The notes under the pieces are model-generated. The model made no database searches. It saw nothing but the letters and a program-made list of their open reading frames with translations, and had not been told where the DNA came from. 23,539 bases of DNA from Candidatus Aminicenantota bacterium. GTDB lineage: Bacteria; Acidobacteriota; Aminicenantia; Aminicenantales; Aminicenantaceae. Positions 6,763-14,204 of this stretch are shown here, piece by piece (the stretch's first letter is position 1; the number at the start of each line of letters is the position of its first letter). Both the position numbers and the translations under genes were made by a program. The stretch lies in assembly GCA_023135995.1 (NCBI GenBank), contig JAGLRY010000178.1, forward strand, positions 1 through 23,539, in the 5' to 3' direction.

Positions 6763-8679
6763 ATGTCTGGTGTAGTTGTCCGCATCGAGAAGATCAGAAT
6801 CCAATGGATAAAAGTCTGGAAATCCCTCATCGCGGTCGCTTTTTTTTCTCTTTTGGCAGTCATAGCCGTGAACCTGATCACACACACAAAACAACAGCCA
6901 AAGATAGGCCAGGCACCCAAAAATGCCGAGCAAGAAATGCTCGAACAAAAAGAGCAGATTGAATTTTTTGAAGCCAAAGGACAAAAGGGAAATCTGCAGA
7001 TCAGGGCGGATAAACACTACATGGGAGAGGATAACCAATATCATCTCGAGGGGAATGTTGAGATCGTTTTTTTCGAAAAAAGCGAGGGCGAGGATATTTT
7101 CCTTTATGGCAATGAAGTTGTCTATGACAAAGAGGGAACCAAGTTTCAGTTTGTCAACAGATCCAGAGTTCAATTCAAAGACCTCAACCTCGATGTGTCT
7201 TTTCTGGAATATGATGCCGATAAACGGATGTTTAAAAGCAATTATCCTATTCGTTTTACTTCTGAAACATTGTCAGGTTCCGGGCAAAGGATGCTCTATT
7301 CCCTGAAGGACAGGGCTTTGGAGCTCAACGAAGACATACATCTTGAACTCTTATCAGATCTGAGTCCGTCCATCCCCTTTGTGCTCGAGGGTGATATGTT
7401 TTCCTTTGTGAAGCGCGGGAAGAAAGGCAAGCTCCAAGGCAATGTGCATCTTTCTCATGACAGCAGTTGGATCACATCTGATTGCCTTGACTTCAAATTG
7501 ACCGCGAACAGCGAAAATATCAGAACAATGCTATTCAGCGGTAATGTCAACGCTTTCTTGGAGGAGAGCGAGGCGAGCCCTTCTTCTGTGCCCAATAAGG
7601 AAGCTCTGCACCTCTATCGCGATAAGCGAGAGATCCAAGCCGAGGAAGTCCTGGTTCAGGCTTTTCTCAATGTTCCAAAGATTCGACAAGTGTCAGCAAA
7701 TGGCGACTGTGCCTTCAAATTTATGTCTGAGTCAGGAAAATTGACGCAGATCAAAGGAAAATCTGTAGAATTTCGCCTGAACCGCGAGGGCGAGTTGGTG
7801 CGGTTTTTTGCAAATAAGGATGCAGAGATCGTTGAGAGGGACGAAGACGGAGAAATTCAGAGGAGTATTCATGGAGATACTATAGCCCTTGAGGACGATA
7901 AAAACTCCCTTGTAATCCAGGGAAAAGACGCCATCAGAGCGAGTGTGTCGACTGGTGATTCAGATATAAAAGCAGGTGTGATCAGAATTTCGCGCAAGAA
8001 CAACAATATGGATGCAAACGGGAACGTCCAAGTGATTTTCAGCACGAAGGAGGGAGGAAAACAGGCCGTTGGATTCTTTTCGGAAAACAAACCTGTATTC
8101 ATAACGACTGAGGAAATGAGATATTTTGCCTCACAAAAACGTTTTAACTTTAGTGGAGGCAATAAAGTTTGGCAGGACAAGGATATATTGTTCGCTGATG
8201 TGCTCAACATTCACAAGGATACAGGAAAGGTCACTGCAGAGGGAAACATTAGCTCGACTTTCCCGTATGTGCCCAAGGATAAGGAAAGGAAAGAACGGGT
8301 GACGATCACTGCAGATGCAATGTCGTATGATCCTGACAGGGACATTGTGCATTACCAAGGGGAGAATACTCTCAAAGTCGAGAATATCGTTTTAAAAGCA
8401 CAATCCGTTTTTATTCACCTGGAAAAGGACGGTGGGGACATAAAAAGAATCACCGCTGTTGACGATGTTGTGATCACACAAGAAGAGTACCAAGGAAGAG
8501 GACAAAGTGCCGTGTTCGACATGAGAAAGGAGACGATCGTTCTTACAGGAGACCCGGTTCTTATCGCCAAGGACCAGGGGAGAACAGCGGGAACCAAATT
8601 GACTTTTTTCATAGCCGATGGTAAAATCGTCGTCGAGAATAAAGGTCGAGAAAGGTCTGTAACAGTAATAAAATCGTGA
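6763..8679 (+). CDS. lptC: LptC-LptA-like fusion: membrane-anchored LPS transport bridge
   Basis: A 638-residue protein with one N-terminal membrane segment (about 21-41, basic residues before it) and a long beta-rich periplasmic part. The first 190 residues correspond to LptC. The remainder repeats the OstA/LptA pattern several times, most clearly at about 505-638 (ITADAMSYDPDRDIVHYQG, then IVLTGDPVLIAKDQGRTAG). LptC normally has about 190 residues and LptA about 185, so this chain is more than three times LptC and appears to hold both plus extra jellyroll units. With lptB immediately downstream (3-nt gap) a role carrying lipopolysaccharide from LptBFG toward LptD is well supported. Exact domain boundaries cannot be set by eye. 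It begins 34 nt after recJ. Confidence 0.85.
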   Translation: MSGVVVRIEKIRIQWIKVWKSLIAVAFFSLLAVIAVNLITHTKQQPKIGQAPKNAEQEMLEQKEQIEFFEAKGQKGNLQIRADKHYMGEDNQYHLEGNVEIVFFEKSEGEDIFLYGNEVVYDKEGTKFQFVNRSRVQFKDLNLDVSFLEYDADKRMFKSNYPIRFTSETLSGSGQRMLYSLKDRALELNEDIHLELLSDLSPSIPFVLEGDMFSFVKRGKKGKLQGNVHLSHDSSWITSDCLDFKLTANSENIRTMLFSGNVNAFLEESEASPSSVPNKEALHLYRDKREIQAEEVLVQAFLNVPKIRQVSANGDCAFKFMSESGKLTQIKGKSVEFRLNREGELVRFFANKDAEIVERDEDGEIQRSIHGDTIALEDDKNSLVIQGKDAIRASVSTGDSDIKAGVIRISRKNNNMDANGNVQVIFSTKEGGKQAVGFFSENKPVFITTEEMRYFASQKRFNFSGGNKVWQDKDILFADVLNIHKDTGKVTAEGNISSTFPYVPKDKERKERVTITADAMSYDPDRDIVHYQGENTLKVENIVLKAQSVFIHLEKDGGDIKRITAVDDVVITQEEYQGRGQSAVFDMRKETIVLTGDPVLIAKDQGRTAGTKLTFFIADGKIVVENKGRERSVTVIKS

Positions 8680-8682
8680 AAT

Positions 8683-9411
8683 ATGAACAATTATCTCGAA
8701 GCCGTAGGATTGGAAAAGAGTTACCATAAGAAAAAAGTTGTCGATGACGTCTCGATCAGGGTCAAAAAGGGCGAGATCGTTGGACTTTTAGGACCCAACG
8801 GTGCAGGAAAAACCACATCATTCTCCCTCATTCTCGGTCTCGTTCCTCATGATGCAGGAAAGGTTACTCTCGATGGTGAGGACATCACAGACCTTCCCAT
8901 GTATATGAGAGCACGGAGAGGGCTCTGTCTTCTTCCGCAAGAACCTTCCGCATTCCGAAAACTTACCGTTGCCGATAACCTGATGTCCATCCTGGAAATG
9001 ATCGGAATCTCCCCTTCGAGATACAACGGCCGTGTCAAAGAGACTCTCGCTGAGTTTGGGCTCGACAAACTCGTCGGAGCTAAAGCATATACCCTATCGG
9101 GAGGGGAACGGCGAAGACTTGAGATCGCACGAGCACTGATCACCGATCCGGAGTATATTCTCTTGGATGAGCCATTCACAGGCATCGACCCGCTGGCGAT
9201 CCTCGACCTTCAAGAGATCATCCTTGCATTAAAGAAAAAAAGGATCGGGCTACTCATAACAGATCACAGCGTCAGAGAGACTTTAAAGATCACCGACCGT
9301 GCCTATATCATCGATAGCGGCAAGATCTTGAAAGAAGGGACTCCACAAGATCTGATCACTTCTGAGGAAGTCAAACGGTCATATCTTGGGGAGGATTTTG
9401 AACTGGAGTGA
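8683..9411 (+). CDS. lptB: LPS export ABC transporter ATPase
   Basis: A 242-residue cytoplasmic ATPase that powers extraction of LPS from the inner membrane with LptF and LptG (neither in the window). Motifs run in order: Walker A GPNGAGKTT at 37-45, Q-loop Gln86 in LLPQEPSAF, signature LSGGERRR at 138-145, Walker B ILLDEP at 159-164, and the switch His195 in TDHSVRETL. The LLPQEPSAFRKLTV segment and FTGIDPLAI are typical of LptB rather than of other ABC ATPases. The length is normal. It starts three bases after the LptC-LptA stop; the ribosome site is weak, which suggests translational coupling. Confidence 0.97.
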   Translation: MNNYLEAVGLEKSYHKKKVVDDVSIRVKKGEIVGLLGPNGAGKTTSFSLILGLVPHDAGKVTLDGEDITDLPMYMRARRGLCLLPQEPSAFRKLTVADNLMSILEMIGISPSRYNGRVKETLAEFGLDKLVGAKAYTLSGGERRRLEIARALITDPEYILLDEPFTGIDPLAILDLQEIILALKKKRIGLLITDHSVRETLKITDRAYIIDSGKILKEGTPQDLITSEEVKRSYLGEDFELE

Positions 9412-9444
9412 ATCGACGGATGGAGATGGACTAAGGGAACAACC

Positions 9445-10929
9445 GTGATCATGAAACAGCAGCTGCACCAGAAACAAGTCCAAAGGCTTATTCTCGCTCC
9501 CGCTTTACAACAGGCGATCAAACTCCTCCCTCTAACGAATCTTGAGCTCATAGAGATCATCGATACAGAACTCTCTGAAAATCCCATGCTGGAGATCGAG
9601 GAAGAAACAATGGAGGTGAAGAGCGAAGAGGAGAGGCCGCAGGAAAAGAGCGAAACAGAAAAGGAGCCGGAGAAAACAGAAGATATCCCTCAAAGCAGCG
9701 AAACGATTGAACCACAAAAAAAAGAGGAGGAGGATCAAGACCTCGAAGCTTATTTCCAAGAGTATTTTGATAATTCCATGCGGTCATATTTTGTGGAGAA
9801 AAAAGAGGCTCCTGCTTTTGAGAACTTCGTGTCCAAGACCGATTCTCTTTGGGATCATCTGGAGTGGCAGTCGAACTTGACATTTTCTGATGAAAAAGAT
9901 CGTCTTGTTGCTCAGTACATCATCGGAAACATCAACGAAGATGGCTATCTCATCTCACCTGTTGAAGAGATCACCGCAGCCACGGGAGCGTCCGAAGAGC
10001 AGGTGGAAAACATCCGTGAAAAGATAAAGAGGTTCGACCCCGTCGGCATCGGCAGCATGGATCTCAGAGAGGCTCTGCTTGCTCAGATGGAATATTTTGA
10101 AATTGATGATCCGGTCACAAGAACGATCGTCGATGTGCACCTGTCTCTTCTGGAAAAATCCGATTTTGCTCATCTGGCAAGGGTGTTGAATATATCACTC
10201 GCAGATGTCAAGTCCCACATCGAGGTCATCAAAGGCTTGGACCCCACACCTGGAAGAAAATACAGCAAGGAGAAAACGTTCTATGTTGTGCCCGATATCA
10301 TCGTTCGGAAAGAGGACGACGAACTGAAGATCATCCTCAATGATGAAGGGATGCCACAGCTGAGAATCAACCCTTTCTATAAAAAAATGCTGGCTCAAGT
10401 GTCAAAGGATGATTCAGAAGCAAGTCAGTTTTTAAAGGATCGGATGAAAAAAGCCTTCTGGTTCCTCCGCAGCTTGAATCAGCGCAACCAAACCGTCTAC
10501 AAAGTCGCCAAGTACATCGTGGACAAACAAAAGGATTTTATCGAGAAAGGGATGGAATTCATCAAACCTTTAACCCTGATCGAACTGGCACAGGAGATCG
10601 GGGTGCATGAATCCACTGTGGGGCGAGTCGTCGCCAATAAATACATCATGACATCGAGAGGGGTCTTCCCCCTTAAATATTTTTTCCATAAGGCTCTCTC
10701 TGGAGATTTTGGTGAAGAGATCTCTTCTTTGAGAGTCAAAGAGAAGATAAAAAAATTGGTGGAACAGGAAGATAAAACGAATCCTTTGAGCGATATCGAG
10801 ATCGAGGAGATCTTGGCAAAGGAGAATTTTAAGATCGCCCGCAGGACTGTGGCAAAATACAGAAAACAGCTCCGCATCCCGCCTTCCCATATCAGAAAGA
10901 GAAAGTATTGGATAGAGGAGATTCAATGA
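9445..10929 (+). CDS. rpoN: RNA polymerase sigma-54 factor
   Basis: A 494-residue alternative sigma factor that recognises -24/-12 promoters and needs AAA+ activators. Region I (about 1-50) is Gln- and Leu-rich (QQAIKLLPLTNLELIEII). Region II is strongly acidic with poly-Glu stretches (about 50-100). The core-binding region follows, then a helix-turn-helix at about 380-396 (ELAQEIGVHESTVGRVV) and the diagnostic RpoN box ARRTVAKYRK at 465-474. The start could be GTG at 9445, which sits well spaced after GGGA (9435-9438), or ATG at 9451, two codons on. It lies 33 nt after lptB, the order long known in Proteobacteria, and overlaps hpf by ATGA. Confidence 0.97.
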   Translation: MIMKQQLHQKQVQRLILAPALQQAIKLLPLTNLELIEIIDTELSENPMLEIEEETMEVKSEEERPQEKSETEKEPEKTEDIPQSSETIEPQKKEEEDQDLEAYFQEYFDNSMRSYFVEKKEAPAFENFVSKTDSLWDHLEWQSNLTFSDEKDRLVAQYIIGNINEDGYLISPVEEITAATGASEEQVENIREKIKRFDPVGIGSMDLREALLAQMEYFEIDDPVTRTIVDVHLSLLEKSDFAHLARVLNISLADVKSHIEVIKGLDPTPGRKYSKEKTFYVVPDIIVRKEDDELKIILNDEGMPQLRINPFYKKMLAQVSKDDSEASQFLKDRMKKAFWFLRSLNQRNQTVYKVAKYIVDKQKDFIEKGMEFIKPLTLIELAQEIGVHESTVGRVVANKYIMTSRGVFPLKYFFHKALSGDFGEEISSLRVKEKIKKLVEQEDKTNPLSDIEIEEILAKENFKIARRTVAKYRKQLRIPPSHIRKRKYWIEEIQ

Positions 10930-11450
10930 ATATCAACTATACGGCCAGACATACGAGTATTACGCCTGAAGTCAAAAAGCACTGTGAACGAAGGTTGAAG
11001 GCCATCGAGAAGTTGCTCGACTATCCCGTTGAAGCCGATCTTATCCTGTCTGTGGAGAAGTACAGGCACAAGGCCGAGATCAAAGTCAAGATCAAAGGGG
11101 CCACGTTGAACACCGTGGAAGAAACGCACGATATGTTCAGTTCAGTGGGTTTGGCGTTTGACCATATCGAGAAGAGAGTGAAAAAGGAACGGGAGAAACT
11201 GCAAGGAAGGAAGAGACGGAGGACCCGAAAGGCCGGACCGCTCCCTATTCCCCTAGAGACAGAAGAACAGCCGGTGAGGGTGATCCTGAGTCGGGATTTT
11301 TCTTTAAAACCCATGTCTCTGGAAGAGGCTCTCCTTCATCTGGAATCCAGAAAAAAAGAAGTTTTTGTCTTCAGGAAATTTGATTCTGAAAAATGGGCTG
11401 TTCTCTACAGACGAAAAGACGGCAATTATGGCTTAGTTGAGCCCGAATAG
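10926..11450 (+). CDS. hpf: Long-form ribosome hibernation promoting factor
   Basis: A 174-residue S30AE-family protein that binds the 30S decoding region and, in the long form, dimerises ribosomes into 100S particles. Residues 1-95 are the beta-alpha-beta HPF domain (MNINYTARH start, VEETHDMFSSVGLAFDHIEKRV). A basic linker (about 91-105) and a short hinge lead to the C-terminal dimerisation domain at about 117-174 (RDFSLKPMSLEEALLHLE, YRRKDGNYGLVEP). I chose the ATG at 10926 because GAGGAG lies just upstream and it overlaps the rpoN stop as ATGA; the frame also opens at a TTG six codons earlier, inside rpoN. Confidence 0.96.
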   Translation: MNINYTARHTSITPEVKKHCERRLKAIEKLLDYPVEADLILSVEKYRHKAEIKVKIKGATLNTVEETHDMFSSVGLAFDHIEKRVKKEREKLQGRKRRRTRKAGPLPIPLETEEQPVRVILSRDFSLKPMSLEEALLHLESRKKEVFVFRKFDSEKWAVLYRRKDGNYGLVEPE

Positions 11451-11477
11451 TCCTTTTTAAGAGAGAGAGAGAATCTA

Positions 11478-11948
11478 GTGAAAGTACACAGTTTATTAAT
11501 GCAAGATATGGTGATTTCGGAGCTCGACAATACGACGAGAGATGGTGTTCTCAAGGAAATGGTGAGCTTTCTCAAGAAACGAAACAAAATAGCCAAAGAT
11601 AAAGATTTATACGAAAAATTATTGCAACGGGAAGAGCTGGGAAGTACGGCCATCGGCGATGGCGTCGCCATCCCCCACTGCAAGATGAAGGGCGTAGAAA
11701 CTCCGGTGGTGATGTTGGCCATTTCTAAAAAAGGTGTGGATTTTCATGCTTTGGATGGAAAACCCTCCTTTATCTTCTTCCTCGTGGTCTCTTCGCCGGA
11801 CAATCCCAGTGTGAACCTTCAAATCCTTGCGGCTATTGCCCAACTTGTTCGCAAAGCAAAACGTGTCATCAAAAAGATTCAGGAGGCCGAGGATATCAGT
11901 ATGATTTTGGATGTTCTCAAAGACGAGGAAGAACGAATAGATGATTAG
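11478..11948 (+). CDS. ptsN: PTS EIIA-Ntr type regulatory protein
   Basis: A 156-residue EIIA of the fructose/nitrogen family. The phosphorylation site is His67 in GDGVAIPHCK, matching the family's 'iPH' motif. It takes phosphate from HPr and in other bacteria regulates potassium transport, nitrogen and envelope functions by binding partners. The start is GTG at 11478, with a GA-rich ribosome-site region upstream. It has no EIIB/EIIC fused or adjacent, which favours the PtsN role. It lies 27 nt after hpf. The C terminus is acidic and ends in a TAG that is in the same frame as the next gene, hprK. Confidence 0.93.
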   Translation: MKVHSLLMQDMVISELDNTTRDGVLKEMVSFLKKRNKIAKDKDLYEKLLQREELGSTAIGDGVAIPHCKMKGVETPVVMLAISKKGVDFHALDGKPSFIFFLVVSSPDNPSVNLQILAAIAQLVRKAKRVIKKIQEAEDISMILDVLKDEEERIDD

Positions 11949-11984
11949 GGAAAGAAAGCTTTTCCTTTATCAGGATTTTTTGGG

Positions 11985-12527
11985 ATGATCATTCCAGGAG
12001 GATTACTCCGGGTGTTTGGGTTGGGGGTTTTGATCGTAGGGGACAGCGGAGTTGGCAAGAGTGAAAGCGCACTGGAGCTTATCACGAGGGGACACCGCTT
12101 TATCTCTGATGATGTCACTCAGTGCCAAGTCGTGGATGGTCGGTTGATTGGCGCAGCCCCAGAGGTTAGTCAGCATTTCATGGAGATCAGGGGATTAGGG
12201 ATCATCAACATTAAAGAGATCTTCGGGGCGAAAGCCGTTTCTTCCCGAGAAGAAATTCGTCTAATGATCAAACTGCAGAAATGGGAGGAAGGAAAGACAT
12301 ACGACCGGATGGGGCTGGAATTAGCTCGAGATCAAAAAATCGTTGACGTCTCAGTGCCTCAGATTACAATTCCTGTGGCTCCAGGGCGGAACATCGCCAC
12401 TCTGATCGAAGTGGCCTGTAAGGCCTATCTTTTGAGAGAAACAGGATATCATGCCCCCCAGGAAATTATCGAGAGATTGGACAGGACGCTTCTCGATCAA
12501 AAACATAAAAAGAGGAAATCCCAGTGA
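11985..12527 (+). CDS. hprK: HPr kinase/phosphorylase, kinase domain only
   Basis: A 180-residue protein equivalent to only the C-terminal domain of the usual 310-residue HprK. It has the P-loop GDSGVGKS at 19-26 (Lys25), Asp43 of SDD (equivalent to L. casei D179), the signature MEIRGLGIINIKEIFG at 66-81, and PVAPGRNIATLIEVA. No room exists for the N-terminal domain: the ptsN stop lies 12 codons upstream in the same frame. Short HprKs are known in Alphaproteobacteria. The His found 21 residues before the P-loop Lys (H140 in L. casei) is Pro4 here. HPr downstream has Ser46, the expected target. ATG 11985 is preceded by AGGA at 11972-11975. Confidence 0.92.
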   Translation: MIIPGGLLRVFGLGVLIVGDSGVGKSESALELITRGHRFISDDVTQCQVVDGRLIGAAPEVSQHFMEIRGLGIINIKEIFGAKAVSSREEIRLMIKLQKWEEGKTYDRMGLELARDQKIVDVSVPQITIPVAPGRNIATLIEVACKAYLLRETGYHAPQEIIERLDRTLLDQKHKKRKSQ

Positions 12528-13381
12528 AAGACGATAGATTTCTCATCATCACAGGTTTGTCCGGATCAGGGAAAACCAGTGTCAACCGCTTTCTGGAGGA
12601 TTTGGGTTATTACTGCATCGACAACCTCCCTGCAAAATTGATCCCGAGTTTTGTGGATCTGTGGATGCGAGAAGAATTCAAAATAGAAAAAGTCGCTCTT
12701 GTGGTGGATATCCGCGAGGAAGGATTTACGACAGAGTTCCCGGATGTGGTGGAATCCATAAGGAAGAAGATCCCGATCTGGATGATCTTTCTCGAAGCTT
12801 CGGATGAAACTCTCGTGCAGCGATTCAGTGAGAGCAGGCGCCCTCATCCTCTAACGCGAAAAAAATCTGTTGTTGAAAGTGTTCTCCTGGAGAGGGAGCG
12901 TTTGGCCGAGATAAAGAAGATGGCGGATGAAGTGATCGACACTACGGCATTGAGTATCTGGGATCTAAAAAAAATACTGACAAGACGATTTCTCAGGCGA
13001 AAAACACAACAGATGCAGGTCGTCATTGTCAGCTTTGGGTATAAATATGGGATACCTGTCGATTCTGACCTGGTGTTTGATACACGATTTTTGCCCAACC
13101 CGTTCTACATCAACGCTTTGCGAGAAAAAACGGGAAGAAGTAAGAGTGTACGCGAATATGTTCTTCAGTCCGCAGGAGCGAGTCAGTTTTTAATGGAATT
13201 GTTCAGGTTCGTGGATTATCTGATGCCGAACTTTGTGGAAGAGGGAAAGAGCACTCTGACCATTTCCGTGGGCTGCACAGGAGGCAAGCACCGATCGGTC
13301 GTTTGCGGTGAGCAGCTTAAAAAACACTTGAGGACCAATTCTACCAACGTTCGCATCTACCATCGGGATATTTATAAATAG
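12524..13381 (+). CDS. rapZ: RapZ/YvcJ family nucleotide-binding RNA adapter
   Basis: A 285-residue protein. The N-terminal P-loop domain has Walker A GLSGSGKT at 11-18 and LEDLGYYCIDNLP at 24-36, a family hallmark. The C-terminal domain has SFGYKYGIP, FDTRFLPNPFY, LREKTGRSKSVREYVL and SVGCTGGKHRSV. In E. coli RapZ controls glmS through small RNAs; in Bacillus YvcJ has an unclear role. The link with PTS genes is common. The start is the GTG at 12524, which overlaps the hprK TGA as GTGA and has GAGGAAAT upstream, so the two genes are coupled. Confidence 0.95.
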   Translation: MKDDRFLIITGLSGSGKTSVNRFLEDLGYYCIDNLPAKLIPSFVDLWMREEFKIEKVALVVDIREEGFTTEFPDVVESIRKKIPIWMIFLEASDETLVQRFSESRRPHPLTRKKSVVESVLLERERLAEIKKMADEVIDTTALSIWDLKKILTRRFLRRKTQQMQVVIVSFGYKYGIPVDSDLVFDTRFLPNPFYINALREKTGRSKSVREYVLQSAGASQFLMELFRFVDYLMPNFVEEGKSTLTISVGCTGGKHRSVVCGEQLKKHLRTNSTNVRIYHRDIYK

Positions 13382-13404
13382 AAATGTTATGAATAGATGA
13401 TAAA

Positions 13405-13512
13405 ATGTTGAAATCTTGGTATGAGTTATGCAAAGATTGGGGTTCGCACCCCGTTTGGTTTTATGGACAAAACAGACCTAGAGGTCGAAACGGACAAGCG
13501 GTAGAAGAATGA
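13405..13512 (+). CDS. Possible 35-residue ORF coupled to the EIIA-Man gene
   Basis: The frame from ATG 13405 encodes 35 residues rich in Trp, Gly and Arg (around WYELCKDWGSHPVWFYG and a basic tail) and its TGA overlaps the ATG of the next gene as ATGA. There is no recognisable family and no strong ribosome site. The same DNA contains two small hairpins: GGGGT/ACCCC around TCGC at 13439-13452, and GACC/GGTC around TAGA at 13475-13486. The 127-bp spacer may therefore be a structured leader or weak attenuator rather than a gene. Confidence 0.3.
   Translation: MLKSWYELCKDWGSHPVWFYGQNRPRGRNGQAVEE
13439..13460 (+). other. GC-rich hairpin in the rapZ / EIIA-Man spacer
   Basis: A five-base stem GGGGT (13439-13443) with ACCCC (13448-13452) around TCGC, followed by a mixed T/G tract ending in TTTT (13459-13462 region). 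It resembles a weak intrinsic terminator or attenuator separating rapZ from the PTS genes. It overlaps the possible 35-residue ORF. Confidence 0.35.
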
Positions 13513-13913
13513 TCGGTGGTATCATAGTCTCCCACGGCAAGCTGGCAGAGGAACTTCTAAACGCTTTGACGATAATACTCGGCGAAACTGTCAACATCGA
13601 AGCAATTTCCATCGGATGGTATGATGATGTCGAGGCTTCAAAAAAGAAGATCAATAAGAGCCTCAAAAACGTCGATCAGAAGAACGGCGTTCTGATTTTC
13701 ACAGATATGTTTGGAGGGACTCCTTCCAACTTGAGCTTCAGTTTTTTAAAGGACAATCAGGTTGAGATCATTACAGGAGTGAATCTTCCGATGCTCATCA
13801 AATTTGCATCTCTCCAAAGGAGCAATAGCCTCCAGGAAGTGGCGAAGAAAGTTGTTGAACAGGGACAAAAGAACATCCACTGGGCTAGCGCTCTTTTGCG
13901 TTCCAAGAACTGA
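13509..13913 (+). CDS. PTS mannose-type EIIA domain protein
   Basis: A 134-residue single-domain EIIA of the mannose/sorbose family. The phosphorylated His is His9 in GIIVSHGKLAEELL. FTDMFGGTPSN at about 65-75 is the conserved active-site loop near the nucleotide-like fold's second strand. The usual EIIB, EIIC and EIID subunits are missing here, so it is probably a phospho-acceptor signalling protein, as proposed for the lone ManX-like genes next to ptsH and ptsI in other bacteria. ATG 13509 overlaps the stop of the possible upstream ORF. The C terminus is short and basic. Confidence 0.92.
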   Translation: MIGGIIVSHGKLAEELLNALTIILGETVNIEAISIGWYDDVEASKKKINKSLKNVDQKNGVLIFTDMFGGTPSNLSFSFLKDNQVEIITGVNLPMLIKFASLQRSNSLQEVAKKVVEQGQKNIHWASALLRSKN

Positions 13914-13928
13914 TTCAGCCTGGCTTCC

Positions 13929-14198
13929 ATGATAAAGAAAAAAGTCATCATTAAAAATAAACTTGGGCTACATGCCAGGGCTGCAGTGAAATTCATGAAC
14001 CTGGCAAATCGGTTTGCCTCTTCTGTGCGGATCGAAAAAGATGGGAATGAGATTGATGGGAAGAGCATCCTGGGAATTTTAACTCTAGCGGCTGTACAAA
14101 GTTCGGAAATCACACTGAAGATCTCAGGTCCCGATGAGACACAAGCTCTTAATGCGTTGGTAGCGCTCATCGAAAAAATGTTTTATGAAGAAGAATAG
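13929..14198 (+). CDS. ptsH: Phosphocarrier protein HPr
   Basis: An 89-residue HPr that passes phosphate from EI to EIIA proteins. The catalytic His15 lies in KLGLHARAA, and the regulatory Ser46 lies in DGKSILGILTLAA, which is the pattern recognised by HprK. Both positions match standard numbering. It begins 15 nt after the EIIA-Man gene and ends six bases before ptsI. Presence of Ser46 together with hprK in the same cluster supports serine phosphorylation as a second input, though the low-GC Gram-positive partner CcpA is not expected here. Confidence 0.96.
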   Translation: MIKKKVIIKNKLGLHARAAVKFMNLANRFASSVRIEKDGNEIDGKSILGILTLAAVQSSEITLKISGPDETQALNALVALIEKMFYEEE

Positions 14199-14204
14199 AA
14201 AGAA

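Noticed and set aside
11946..11984. ptsN stop and hprK start share one frame with 12 sense codons between, suggesting a readthrough fusion
   Set aside because: An open stretch this short in one of three frames is likely by chance, and hprK has its own ATG with an AGGA upstream.
13439..13452. GGGGTTCGCACCCC resembles a tRNA T-arm
   Set aside because: No acceptor, D or anticodon arms can be drawn around it.
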